Assembly (NCBI GenBank): GCA_965220045.1
Contig: OZ244803.1
Span: 1,674,001 to 1,738,000, forward strand
DNA length: 64,000 nucleotides
Source: VXOZ01 sp965220045
GTDB lineage: Bacteria; Chloroflexota; UBA11872; VXOZ01
Reading direction: 5' to 3'
Part shown: piece after piece, positions 35,139 to 45,026 of the stretch
Layout of the letters: every line of letters begins with the position of its first letter
Position numbering within the stretch: position 1 is the stretch's first letter
The notes under the pieces: model-generated
What the model was told of the DNA's origin: nothing
Seen by the model: only the letters and a program-made list of their open reading frames with translations
Database searches by the model: none
Translations under genes and position numbers: made by a program

Positions 35139-35375
35139 CTGACTACACTCCAGTCTCATTCAGAAGCTCAGACACTTGGGTCACAGGCGCTGCAAATTGC
35201 AGGAACACCGTCGAAGAGGCTGACTCTGTCTACTGTCGCACTAACTACTGATTATTGCTGCGCTTCGTTGCTAGTCTTCGCTCCCTTCTCATAGCGCGCA
35301 TTCCCAGGACGGAACTGTCGGCAGAGGGTCAGGGCTGAGCCGCGGCAAGCCATGCTCCCTACTTGGCTCCCACAC

Positions 35376-38213
35376 CTAGCCTGTAGACTGTACCCCGGCG
35401 GCAATGCCGTTGATGGTCTGAAAGATTCCCTCCAACATGCGCCGCGCTTCGGGTGTGAGTTCGTCCAGCGTCGCGTCAGTCGCGGCAGCAAAGTTCGTAC
35501 GCCATTCCTGCATCATGCGCACTTGCAGACAGTGCAGCGGATCGACATAGGGATTGCGCAGCAGGATCGAACGCTGCAGAACCGGCGACGAATCGAGAAG
35601 CTGCTCCTGCTCTGTGATTTGCAGCAGTGCATCCCGCGTGCGCTGGTACTCTTCCGCGATTGCGGCATAGACCGTGTCCCTCACCGCATCATCGGTCACC
35701 AGCCCGGCGTAGAGACGCGCCACCGACATGTCAGCGGTCCCAATGCTCAACTGGGCGTTGTCGATGAGCGAGCGGAAGAAAACCCAGCGCTTGTACATCG
35801 CTCGCAAGCGCTCGAGGTTGTCGTCGCTGGCTGCAATGAAGGTCTGCAAGGCGCTGCCCACGCCGTACCATCCGGGTAAGTTATGTCGACTTTGAGTCCA
35901 GGCAAAGACCCACGGTATCGCCCGCAGATCTTCCACACGGTCACCGCCTTTGCGCGACGATGGCCGCGATCCGACATTCATGCGACTGATGTATTCGATC
36001 GGCGTCGCCTGCTGGTAATACGTCCGCAGTTCGGGAGTTTCGTAGATGAGCGCTCGATAGGCCCGAAACGCGGTCTGTGACAGTGTTGCCATCGTGCTTT
36101 CCCAGTCCGGCTCCAAGGAAGCCCGCGACTCCAAGACACTCGGGCTGAGCCGCGCCAACAGCATGGCGTGGATGACCTGCTCCAGATTGCGATGCGCAAC
36201 GGCTCGCCGCCCATACCGGGAGAAGATAACCTCGCCTTGCTCCGTCAGCTTCATGCCCCCGGCAAGCGAATCCGGCGGCTGCGCCATGATGGCGCGGTTC
36301 GTTGGCCCGCCGCCGCGGCCGAGCGCGCCGCCGCGCCCGTGGAAGAGCTGGACGATGATGTCGTGGGCTCTACAAGCGGCGACAACCCGTCTTTGCGCAC
36401 AATAGAGCTCCCAGGTAGCCGTCAGATAGCCGCCGTCCTTGTTGCTGTCCGAATACCCCAGCATGACTTCGAAGCGGTCATCCCAACAAGTCACGTGGGA
36501 CCGGAAAACTGGGATCGAGAGCAGCGCATCGATGAGATCATAGCCGCCGCGCAAATCCTCGATGGTCTCAAGCAATGGCACGATCTTGAGGCGACTCTGG
36601 ATTACCTGTCCATCGGCATTCAGTTGCCACAGACCGGCCTCTTTGGCCAGAAGCGCTACCTCGAGCACGTCACTCACGGCCTCAGTAAAGCTGATGATGT
36701 ACGTGTTGCAGGCCGCTACGCCCACCTCCGCCTGCATGCGCGCGATGCTCGTCAACGTCTGGAATGCCGCGAGGGCGGCGGGCGCGACAGCAAGCTCTTG
36801 GAAACCGACTAATTCTTGCTGCGCAATCAGGCGCGTGAGCAACGCAACCTTGTCCGCTTCGTCGAGGTCGCTGTATTGCGGTGTGACTCCGGCGGCGGCG
36901 AGGTAGGCGTCCAAAGTGGCCTCATGCACTCCGCTATGCTCGCGCACGTCCAGGTCCACCAGGTGGAAACCGAATACCTGAACCCTGCGAATCACGTCAC
37001 GCAGCAGGCCGCGGGCAATGCGAGCGCCGCCATTCTCTATCAAGCTGTCCTGCATGAGCCGCAAATCTTCAAGCATGGCGCCGGGTTCATGGTACGCCCC
37101 GGAAGCAGCGGCGCCTCCTCCCGCATAGCGCCGCCTGGTGCGCGCCAGGCGCTTCTGCATCATGACGATCTTGGTCCGGTAGGGCTCTATGATGTCCGTC
37201 TTGGTGCCGACACCTGCGCCCGGCAGCGAGGCACGGTCGCGCGCAATCGAGTCCAGTAGCTCCTGTGAAACCGATGTGAAATGCACCGATGGGCTCAGCA
37301 CGCGCCACAATTCGTCAAGGTCGCGGGAGTAGCGGTCGAGGATAAGCGACCGGTGCATGCGCAGGGTCTCCTCGGTGACCGCCGGCGTGACGAATGGATT
37401 CCCATCCCGATCACCACCCATCCATGAGCCGAAAGTAAGAAAGCGTGGCAGCGTAAACGCATGGTCGTCGGAGTACTGCACCAAGGCGTCTTCAAATTCG
37501 CTATAGAGCGCCGGTATGACGTCGAGCAACACCTGATCGAAGTAATAAAGCCCGTCATCCACCTCGCCCAAGACGGTGGGACGTTCCCAGGGCGTTATGT
37601 CCGTCTGCGCCAAAATCGTAACGATTTCATGAATTCTCTCGTCGGTGCGCCGCTCTGCCGTCATGTCTTGGCGCCGACCTTGCCGCTCGGCGAGACAGGA
37701 CCGCAGCAACTCGAGAAAGACCAGCAGCGTACGCCGCCGTACTTCGGTAGGATGCCGCGTAAAGACCGGCCTAATCGAAAGCAGGGCTAAGATCTGTGCG
37801 AGTTCGTCCGGAGTGACCCCCTCACTCTTCAAATGTGCCATGGCAGCGGCAATCGACTCATACCGCGGTTTGGGGTAGCTCTTTCGCTCGTTCTCCCGCA
37901 TGCGGCGCATGCGGTGTTGCTCTTCGGCCGCATTGATAAGATAGAAATAAAGCGAGAACGCTCTGGCGACCGCAAACATCTCATTTTGTTGCAGACCGGC
38001 AACCGATTCCGCGAGGGGTTGCAGCGAAACTGTAGCCGTCGTCGTCCGCTGCCAGATGGCGCGCAGGCGGATATCCTCAACAAGATCCAACAGCGCCTGA
38101 CCGTGCTGCTCCTGGAGCACCTCGCCAAGCACACTGCCTAGATAGTGCACGTCTTCGCGCAGTTGCTCGATTGGCACCCGTCGTAACACGGTCTGCTTGG
38201 ATTCGGATTCCAT
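35376..38213 (-). CDS. ppc: Phosphoenolpyruvate carboxylase
   Basis: A full-length 945-residue PEPC. The catalytic His lies in FTRHPTEVRRRT, the second active-site loop is LFHGRGGALGRGGGP, and the PEP-binding signature is VMLGYSDSNKDGGYLTATWELY. The C-terminus INGIAAGVQSTG replaces the usual RNTG with QSTG. It makes oxaloacetate from PEP and bicarbonate, refilling the citric acid cycle. The N-terminal Ser/Thr of plant enzymes (phosphorylation site) is absent, as in other bacteria. It stands alone, upstream of murJ on the same strand with a 270-bp gap. Confidence 0.96.
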   Translation of the reverse strand: MESESKQTVLRRVPIEQLREDVHYLGSVLGEVLQEQHGQALLDLVEDIRLRAIWQRTTTATVSLQPLAESVAGLQQNEMFAVARAFSLYFYLINAAEEQHRMRRMRENERKSYPKPRYESIAAAMAHLKSEGVTPDELAQILALLSIRPVFTRHPTEVRRRTLLVFLELLRSCLAERQGRRQDMTAERRTDERIHEIVTILAQTDITPWERPTVLGEVDDGLYYFDQVLLDVIPALYSEFEDALVQYSDDHAFTLPRFLTFGSWMGGDRDGNPFVTPAVTEETLRMHRSLILDRYSRDLDELWRVLSPSVHFTSVSQELLDSIARDRASLPGAGVGTKTDIIEPYRTKIVMMQKRLARTRRRYAGGGAAASGAYHEPGAMLEDLRLMQDSLIENGGARIARGLLRDVIRRVQVFGFHLVDLDVREHSGVHEATLDAYLAAAGVTPQYSDLDEADKVALLTRLIAQQELVGFQELAVAPAALAAFQTLTSIARMQAEVGVAACNTYIISFTEAVSDVLEVALLAKEAGLWQLNADGQVIQSRLKIVPLLETIEDLRGGYDLIDALLSIPVFRSHVTCWDDRFEVMLGYSDSNKDGGYLTATWELYCAQRRVVAACRAHDIIVQLFHGRGGALGRGGGPTNRAIMAQPPDSLAGGMKLTEQGEVIFSRYGRRAVAHRNLEQVIHAMLLARLSPSVLESRASLEPDWESTMATLSQTAFRAYRALIYETPELRTYYQQATPIEYISRMNVGSRPSSRKGGDRVEDLRAIPWVFAWTQSRHNLPGWYGVGSALQTFIAASDDNLERLRAMYKRWVFFRSLIDNAQLSIGTADMSVARLYAGLVTDDAVRDTVYAAIAEEYQRTRDALLQITEQEQLLDSSPVLQRSILLRNPYVDPLHCLQVRMMQEWRTNFAAATDATLDELTPEARRMLEGIFQTINGIAAGVQSTG

Positions 38214-38483
38214 TTTCTAAATTTCGATCCCTCGGCTACCTACGCCATTGGTAATGCCCGCGTCCCACGGCAGATTCCGCAAGGAAAATGCGACATGCTT
38301 GCTGAAATAGTCATGACCAAGAAGGCGATTCTTCACTCCTATAATGCCACACTTGCAACCCATTGACGGCGCAGACGCGCAAGTTCACGTGCACGCTTTT
38401 ACCAGACCGGGAGTGCCCGCCCTTGAAACCATCTCATAGCCGGCAGCCAAGAGGATACTGCCCGGCGCGGCGAATTTCTCGGG

Positions 38484-40121
38484 CTAGCTGCGAACCATGG
38501 CGCGGAAGCGCGCGGGCACCATTTGGGCCAACAATGCAAGCTCCGGCAACTTGAGCCACCGTAATACTCCCAAATAGGCCAGAAGCAACGCCCCACCACC
38601 CCCCACAACCAACGCCAGCAAACCGGCCGTGCCGCCTCCGTCGGTCAGCACGCGCTGCACGTAGAGCATGCCGCCAGCCGCCAGAGCTACGAGTAGCGTA
38701 GCCGCACCGATGGTCGCGAAAAAGCGGCCAAAGCCCTCGCCGCCCACGCCCCCCAACAAGCGGCTGAGCAGCCAGAGCATGACGAGCGCATGGCCGGAGT
38801 TTTGCACCGTGTTCGCCAGCACCAATCCCGGCATGCCGAGCGGCTGCAACAGCGGCAGGGCAACGGCGAGATAGAACCCGATGCCCAAGATGCCTACAAG
38901 CACGGGCGTCCGGGTGTTCTTGCGGGCGTAATAGGCAAAGATGAAGAGTTGGTCCAATCCCGTTAGCGGCAGTTGCCAACTGTAGAGGAAGAGCGCCAAG
39001 CCGGTTGCTTCCGCATCCGCGGCATCGAATGCCCCGCGCTGGTAGACCAGCTCGACAATGGGTTGGTGCCAGATCAGCATCAGCGCAAAGATGGGCAGCA
39101 TCAACAGCAGGATGAGACGCATCCCTTGGCTGAGAATGCGCCGGAATTGCGCCAGGTCGACGTTCTGGCCCTCCGCGGCCAGGAGCGGCAGCACGGCAAG
39201 AGCGATTGCGGAGCCGACCAAGCCGAGGGGAAGCTGCACCAAGCGGGTGGCATAGTTCATCGCGGCAATGCTGTCTTGGCCGGTGCAGGATGCAAGATTG
39301 CGGTCCAGGACAATGGCAAACTGCGTGATGATCAACCCGAGAAAAACGGGAGCGTAGAGCCGCAGTATGCGCGGCACGGCGGGATGCGACAAGGCCACGC
39401 GGGGCCGCAGTCCCATGCGCCACAGGCCCGGCAATTGGAAAACCAACTGCCCGATCGACCCCACGAGCACGCCAATCGCAAGGCTCGCAATGCCAAAGCG
39501 ACCGACGAAGAGCAGGGCGGTGCCGATGATGCTGACGTTGTAGACCGCCGCGCAAAACGCTGGATAGTGCGGTCGCTGCCCGGCGTAGAGCGCGGCATTG
39601 ACCACTCCCGAGAGTCCCAGGAAAGCCGCAGCCGGCAACGCCAAGCGGGTCAACGTCACCGTCTGCTTGAGCAGCTCAGGCGCGGCGGGGTCAGATATCG
39701 TTGCGGTGGCAGACTGCGATGCGATGAAACACTGGTCGGCGATATTCGCGGCAAAGCCCGGTACAAGCACACGCACGAGGGGTTCGGCAAAGACACTCAG
39801 CAGAATCACAATGCCGCCGAGCACGATTGCCGCCAGCGCCAGCATGGCGCCGAACAGCGCCGAGAATTCGCGGTTGTTCCGAGCGTAGTCCGTAAATACG
39901 GGAACGAGCGCAGCGGTCACGGCGCCGCCGAGCAGGAGGTCGTAGACCATCGTCGGCACTTGGGAAGCCGCCACGAAAGACGAGGCCGCCCCGCTCACCC
40001 CGAAGAGGTACGCGATTGTCTGTTCGCGAACGAGCCCTAGAATACGGCTGAGCACGTTGCCGAGAAGCAACACCACCGCGGCACGCGCCATGATCACGTC
40101 GGTGGAGACGGACGAGCTCAT
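38484..40121 (-). CDS. murJ: MurJ/MviN-family lipid II flippase
   Basis: A 545-residue polytopic protein with about 14 helices. The opening ARAAVVLLLGNVLSRILGLVREQTIAYLFG is the diagnostic first helix, and LVPVFTDYARNNREF and YATRLVQLPLGLVGSAIALAVLPLL are typical MurJ segments. It flips the peptidoglycan precursor lipid II across the cytoplasmic membrane. It may instead serve a related polymer precursor, since MviN-like proteins are multiple in some genomes. The start codon choice is not strongly supported: no clear ribosome-binding site precedes 40121, and a second in-frame ATG lies 10 codons on (MARAAV). Confidence 0.9.
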   Translation of the reverse strand: MSSSVSTDVIMARAAVVLLLGNVLSRILGLVREQTIAYLFGVSGAASSFVAASQVPTMVYDLLLGGAVTAALVPVFTDYARNNREFSALFGAMLALAAIVLGGIVILLSVFAEPLVRVLVPGFAANIADQCFIASQSATATISDPAAPELLKQTVTLTRLALPAAAFLGLSGVVNAALYAGQRPHYPAFCAAVYNVSIIGTALLFVGRFGIASLAIGVLVGSIGQLVFQLPGLWRMGLRPRVALSHPAVPRILRLYAPVFLGLIITQFAIVLDRNLASCTGQDSIAAMNYATRLVQLPLGLVGSAIALAVLPLLAAEGQNVDLAQFRRILSQGMRLILLLMLPIFALMLIWHQPIVELVYQRGAFDAADAEATGLALFLYSWQLPLTGLDQLFIFAYYARKNTRTPVLVGILGIGFYLAVALPLLQPLGMPGLVLANTVQNSGHALVMLWLLSRLLGGVGGEGFGRFFATIGAATLLVALAAGGMLYVQRVLTDGGGTAGLLALVVGGGGALLLAYLGVLRWLKLPELALLAQMVPARFRAMVRS

Positions 40122-40399
40122 CAGATCGGGAAAACACGCAAAGCAGGTTGGTCTGGCAACACCACGACCTCGTGAGCCCGTACCATCGAAAACTCGCTCT
40201 TCATCCTAGCCCCATCACTTCCTGCGGCCGCACCCTGTCCTGCTCCCACGAGTCGTTATTCGCCCGCCTGCCATCCTTGGGACAAATCCGTTGGTGTAGA
40301 CGATGCACCGTCCATGCGTTAGGCCGCCGGCGCCGCAGCGCACAAAGCTCCCCGCACCGCTCTGCGACTATCCACGACCTGCTACACCAGGCGCAACTT

Positions 40400-42079
40400 C
40401 TAGGCTCGTCTGCCCTGCCGCAAGCGGCGAATGCCCGCTCTCACCGCCAAAGCAATGGCGGCGATGATTGCCAACGGGATCCCAAACGTCAGCACCCAAA
40501 TGAGGACGTCTACCGCGCGTTGCGCCGCAACGACCAGCGCAGCCAAGCTCGACTCGACGGTCTGTCCGGGCTGCCAGACCGAGCGCGTGGTCACATCCTC
40601 GCTTAAGGCAGTAAGGAATATCTCGGTCCGGTTGTTGAATGCGACCGCATCGGCCTGTTCTGCCGCTATCGCGACGGGGATTAATAAGCGGCCCTCAGCA
40701 ACGTCCACCCGCACTTCGATACGCAGATCGCTGCCCGTCCCGGCCTGCAGCCATCCGAGCTTCCACGTCACCGTGCCAGTTTCGCGGTCATAGCTGCCGC
40801 CGGACGTCGCGCGCACAAACGTCAGACCAGGCGGGAGAGTCGTCTGTACGGTAACGTCGGTGGCATCGCCTGTACCGGCGTTCTCATAAAATACCCAGAT
40901 GGGTATGGTGCTCCCTTGCGCCCCTGATGCGGGAGCGTCGAACTGCAGAGAGAGGTCCGGCGCAAATGATAGCGTAAGGAAGGCGGTATTGTTCGCGTCG
41001 TCCAACTCCGCGCTCGCCGACTGGATGTGGGCGTGCAACTGGATATCGTTTTCTGTAGACTCCACGCGCAGTTGCGCGTAGACGGAGTTGACCGAACCGG
41101 GCGCGATGTCAGCGAGGCTCCAACGGATTTCGCGGCTGAGGGGTTCGTATGCGCCCCCGTGTCCTATGCCGATCACACTAAGGAACTCAGGTACGCGGAA
41201 GACCAGCAACCCATCGCGGGCCGTTACACTGCCGTCATTGCGATACGTGAGGGCAAACGTCGTTACTTCATGGGCAACGGGCAGATTCTCGGCTGTGAGC
41301 ACCACCGAAAGATCCGGCGGCGCGTGCAACAGCACATTGATCGTGGCGAGCGCGATGCGGTTCTCAAGGACGTTTAGCCGGCCCTGGAGTTGCTCGATCT
41401 CCCCGCGCACTTCCGCCAGGCGCTGCTCCACCTTGAGCAGGTCTTCTACGTTGTTTGTTTGCTCCACGAGAGCAAGAAGCTGCGTTTCGGCCGCCTGCAA
41501 GTTACGGAGTCGCGCATCGAGGTCCGAATACTCTTCCGTTACGTCGCGCGCGGTGACTTGCTCCGCCAGCACCTCCTGTGCCAGCCCCCGCAGCGCGGCC
41601 ATGGCCCGATCGAACTCCGCCGCCGGCACCCGCAGGGTGAGCACAGTCGGTTGCAGATCGCCGGCTTGCCGCACATCGGCGGTAGCAATGAAGGCGCCCG
41701 GAATCCCGGCGATGATCAGTTGAATGTCCTCTACGGCACTCGTTGGACTTGCAACGACCAGCGTAAGGGAACCGTTGCGGATAACCTTCGCATCGGTTGC
41801 AAAGCCCGTGCTCACGGCGGGAGCGGCCACCGCTACCCTCCGTTCAGCATTCGCAACGCGCGCGGCCGGCGCCTCGGCTGGTGCCATTTCCTCTCGTTCT
41901 ATCGCCGCACTGTCCGCGGCGGCCATAGTCATCTCGGTCCTTTCCGCGGCGCTACCAAAATACATCGCTTCATCGGAAACGCCGATCACGAGGAAGAACA
42001 AGATACCGGCGAGAACGATACCGCCTGCCACGGCCAACAGGCCGCCCAAAACTGTGAGAATGAGGACTGGTCTTTTCAT
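40400..42079 (-). CDS. DUF4349 membrane protein with inserted DUF11/CARDB-like repeats
   Basis: A 559-residue protein. An N-terminal helix (about 3-30) is followed by a low-complexity Ala/Glu stretch and the DUF4349 domain (RNGSLTLVVASPTSAVEDIQ, VLTLRVPAAEFDRAMAALRGL, YSDLDARLRNLQAAETQLLALV). A coiled coil ends LAEVRGEIEQLQGRLNVLENR. Ordinary DUF4349 proteins end soon afterwards with one helix. Here about 250 residues of beta-sandwich repeats intervene (VTTFALTYRNDGSVTARDG, IPIWVFYENAGTGDATDV, TTLPPGLTFVRATSGGSYD) before the C-terminal helix and a basic tail RAGIRRLRQGRRA. Function unknown; surface or periplasmic sensing or adhesion is a guess. ATG 42079 is chosen over 42097. Confidence 0.8.
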   Translation of the reverse strand: MKRPVLILTVLGGLLAVAGGIVLAGILFFLVIGVSDEAMYFGSAAERTEMTMAAADSAAIEREEMAPAEAPAARVANAERRVAVAAPAVSTGFATDAKVIRNGSLTLVVASPTSAVEDIQLIIAGIPGAFIATADVRQAGDLQPTVLTLRVPAAEFDRAMAALRGLAQEVLAEQVTARDVTEEYSDLDARLRNLQAAETQLLALVEQTNNVEDLLKVEQRLAEVRGEIEQLQGRLNVLENRIALATINVLLHAPPDLSVVLTAENLPVAHEVTTFALTYRNDGSVTARDGLLVFRVPEFLSVIGIGHGGAYEPLSREIRWSLADIAPGSVNSVYAQLRVESTENDIQLHAHIQSASAELDDANNTAFLTLSFAPDLSLQFDAPASGAQGSTIPIWVFYENAGTGDATDVTVQTTLPPGLTFVRATSGGSYDRETGTVTWKLGWLQAGTGSDLRIEVRVDVAEGRLLIPVAIAAEQADAVAFNNRTEIFLTALSEDVTTRSVWQPGQTVESSLAALVVAAQRAVDVLIWVLTFGIPLAIIAAIALAVRAGIRRLRQGRRA

Positions 42080-42257
42080 ACTATGCCTGGCTCCCATAGC
42101 CTGGGTGAATCACGCTTTGCAGGCCCCTCGCTGCGGTGGTGAATGGAGTGCAGCCGAGTTAGTTCACCCGGCGGGATCTGCGGGAAGCGTCCGTAAGCAG
42201 ACCTAGACTCAGAAACGCGATTCTGCGCTTCCATTCGCATTTGGCTTAGCACCGCAA

Positions 42258-43493
42258 CTACGGCTGTTGCGCGGAGCTGCTATCCAGGGCGCGCATGTAC
42301 GCCCGCATGGCGCGGTCGGTCTGTGCGATGCGTTGATAGACGTCGCCAAGTTGCTGCCAAGCCTGCAATCCGTTAGCAGCCGCCGCAGCGATCGCCTCTA
42401 GCTCCTCCGCGAGCGCATCGAGCGCGGTCTCATCCAATTGGGCGCCCTCGCGCTCCAGCTTGGCCAGAAGTTCCTCCCAAGCTGCGGCATCAGGTGCACT
42501 CTCATCGTCTTCAGGCTCGGTCTCCGGGGGTGATTGGGATGCCGCCGGGGCCACTCCCTCAGCGGGCGTCTCGCTTTGCGCCGGCGTCACGAGAACTCGT
42601 TTCCTGCCTTCTTGTGCTTCGGCAGCCGCACGCGCGCTGATGCGGGCCGCGGCGCGGGAGCGGGCGTCGGTCTCTTCCGCGTCTTTCTTGGCCGCCAGCG
42701 TGGCTTCAATGCGTTGCAGGAAGTCAATGGGTACTTCGATCTCGGCGTCATCGTTCGGCAGCGGCAAGCGTGATGGGCCGTTGGCGGGATAGAGCGCGCG
42801 GGCCAGCACAAAGTCCGGGTCTACCTGCCGGGCCCGCTCCAAGAGCTGCCGCGCCTGATCGATGAGACCCATGTGCGCTCGCACGTCCGCCGACAACAGA
42901 ATTGCCTTGAGGCAGTTTGGGTGCTCCCGCACGATCTCGTCGGCGAGTCTACTCGTCGCCTGCCTATCGCCATTGAGCCAATACGCTTCCATGAGGGCGA
43001 CGCGCGCGCTCCAGTCAGCTTGGGTCTCTTCGAGCAAATAGTGAAATTCCGCGATGGCATGCTCGAGCAGGCCGCTGCGCAAGTGAATGCGTGCCAGCCC
43101 AGCGCGTGTCAAGAGTCCGTTGCCGGTGGCCTCATCTTCCGCTTCCCGCCTGAGGGCCATTAGGCGTTGCTTTACGTCAGTTCGCGTCGGATCGCACTCG
43201 AACGCCCGGCGAACGACGCCAAGCCGTTCCTCATCTCGCCCCTGAGACTCCAGTAGTTCAGCGAAGATCGTGAGCAGATCGGCGCTCTCCGGGTCCATGT
43301 CCAGGGCCTGCAAGAGCTGTTCTTCGGCCTGCTCGGTTTGCTCCAGTTTAAGGTAGACCCGACCCAGGAGCGTGCGGGCCGCCAGATTGTGCGGGGCTTG
43401 CTTGAGCAGATAGCGGGCGACTTCCTCCGCGAGATCGGCGTGATCGAGCGCCAGCGCTTGGTCGCCCCACTGCAAGAAATCCCGTAACTTCAT
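42258..43493 (-). CDS. Tetratricopeptide-repeat protein
   Basis: A 411-residue soluble protein. Residues about 15-210 form successive TPR helices (for example LARTLLGRVYLKLEQTEQAEEQLLQALDMDPES in outline). Then comes an Ala/Glu/Pro-rich disordered section (about 270-345) and a final TPR-like pair near the C-terminus (GLQAWQQLGDVYQRIAQTDRAMRAY). There is no signal peptide. It probably acts as a protein-interaction scaffold; no partner is identifiable. It lies downstream of the M16 peptidase gene on the same strand with a 232-bp gap. Confidence 0.8.
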   Translation of the reverse strand: MKLRDFLQWGDQALALDHADLAEEVARYLLKQAPHNLAARTLLGRVYLKLEQTEQAEEQLLQALDMDPESADLLTIFAELLESQGRDEERLGVVRRAFECDPTRTDVKQRLMALRREAEDEATGNGLLTRAGLARIHLRSGLLEHAIAEFHYLLEETQADWSARVALMEAYWLNGDRQATSRLADEIVREHPNCLKAILLSADVRAHMGLIDQARQLLERARQVDPDFVLARALYPANGPSRLPLPNDDAEIEVPIDFLQRIEATLAAKKDAEETDARSRAAARISARAAAEAQEGRKRVLVTPAQSETPAEGVAPAASQSPPETEPEDDESAPDAAAWEELLAKLEREGAQLDETALDALAEELEAIAAAAANGLQAWQQLGDVYQRIAQTDRAMRAYMRALDSSSAQQP

Positions 43494-43725
43494 ATTCCAA
43501 ATGGCCCTGTGGTGTCGTCTCGTGCGGAGAAACCGTACTCAGTCGCGCGGTCTGCGTAATGCGGGTATGGCCAGAAGCGCTGTCTCATCCTCACGGCCGC
43601 AGGCGCGCCCCTTACAAACCCGCCGCTGGAACACCGCGACATCAGCTACTTTCACGGGGCGCGCAGCGGCCCGTTTCACCAATCCGGTTAATGTCTCTTC
43701 GCCGGCCGATGCAGCGCCGCTTCAC

Positions 43726-45009
43726 TCAATTCCACATGCTAACGAGGTCTTCCATGGCCGCGCGATTCAGACCCGGACCAACCAGCGCCACGTGGGCCCA
43801 GCCGGGAATGAAGATCCGTTGCGCCACCCGCAAGATGTCATCGGCAGTGATGCCATCGATGATGGCGAGCATGTCGTCCAAGGCGATAGTCGAGTGCATG
43901 AGCACTTCCTGGCTGCCATACCAACTCGCTACATTCCAACTATCTTCCATGCTCAGCAGCAGCCGGCCCTTGGTATACTCCCGTATCTTATCCATCTCGT
44001 CAGGCGGCAGTTTTTCTTGGCGTATGCGGTTCACCTGATCCCAGATGGCAGCCAGGGCGCTGTCCAGGTGCGCGTCTTCGACGGCAGCGGAGATGACAAA
44101 GGAACCCGTATCAAAATACTGTTCCGCATAGGAATATACATCGTACGCCAACCCAAGGCGCTCACGAATTTCCACCGCCAAGCGCGAACTCAGGCCGTCT
44201 CCCAGCGCCGCGTTCAGTAGATCCAGGGCATGCCGGTCGGGATCGGCGTGGGAGAGTCCTTTGCCCCCAATGCAGAGCTGTACGTGATTGTGGTCTTCAG
44301 CCTGGGTGATTACTCTTTCCAGCGGCTGCGTCGCGACCGCCGGAAGCCAGGCCGGCCCGGTGCCCTTCCGTAAGCCGCCAAACACCTCCTCGGCATAGGC
44401 AAGTGCGTCATCAGGGTCCATGCCGCCCGCTACCACCAGCACCATGTTATTGGCGCGGTAGAAGTCTTCCACGTGCTTCACGAGATCGTCTCGCGTAATG
44501 TTCACAATGGATTCCGGGCGTCCGCCAATGTCCTCGCCGAGCGGATGCCCAGGCCATAGCAAGCGTGAAATGAGCACATGCACCCAGTCCGCCGGAGTCT
44601 CCTGGTAGAGTTCCAGTTCTTCCAGAATCACGCCGCGCTCCCGCTCGACGTCGTCAGGATTAAGTGCGGGATTCAGGGCGATATCGGAAAGGATGTCGAA
44701 CGCTATCGGGAGATGCTGAGAGGCCACTTTCGCCCAGAAGACCGTTGCCTCCCGTCCCGTGCTGGCATTCAGAATGCCGCCGGTCCGTTCGATTGCCTCC
44801 GCGATTTCCTGGGGATCGGGCCGCTGTACGGTGCCCTTGAAGAGCATGTGTTCCAGGAAATGGGAAAGCCCCATCAAATCATAGGGTTCGTAGCGAGATC
44901 CGGCTCCGCAGAAGAGACTCACTGTCGCGGCCCGGGTATGCGGCAAGGGCAACAAGAGCACCCGCAGCCCATTGGGCAGCGTATGCCTGCGCAGCGTCAT
45001 CTCTTTCAT
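43726..45009 (-). CDS. M16-family zinc peptidase (processing-peptidase/PqqL type)
   Basis: A 427-residue protein with the inverted zinc motif HFLEH (His50, Glu53, His54) and the third ligand Glu about 76 residues later in RGVILEELELYQE. It has the full two-domain beta subunit length, with YDVYSYAEQYFDTGSFVISA in the second half. M16 enzymes degrade or process short peptides in the cytoplasm or at the membrane. The stop of the Ctp protease gene lies 17 bp upstream, so the two peptidases are likely co-transcribed. The ATG at 45000 is an alternative start. Confidence 0.92.
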   Translation of the reverse strand: MKEMTLRRHTLPNGLRVLLLPLPHTRAATVSLFCGAGSRYEPYDLMGLSHFLEHMLFKGTVQRPDPQEIAEAIERTGGILNASTGREATVFWAKVASQHLPIAFDILSDIALNPALNPDDVERERGVILEELELYQETPADWVHVLISRLLWPGHPLGEDIGGRPESIVNITRDDLVKHVEDFYRANNMVLVVAGGMDPDDALAYAEEVFGGLRKGTGPAWLPAVATQPLERVITQAEDHNHVQLCIGGKGLSHADPDRHALDLLNAALGDGLSSRLAVEIRERLGLAYDVYSYAEQYFDTGSFVISAAVEDAHLDSALAAIWDQVNRIRQEKLPPDEMDKIREYTKGRLLLSMEDSWNVASWYGSQEVLMHSTIALDDMLAIIDGITADDILRVAQRIFIPGWAHVALVGPGLNRAAMEDLVSMWN

Positions 45010-45026
45010 CTACTTCACCGATTAGA

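Noticed and set aside
38973..40040. 355-codon plus-strand frame across murJ
   Set aside because: Antisense shadow rich in Gln, Arg and His; murJ on the minus strand has clear homology.
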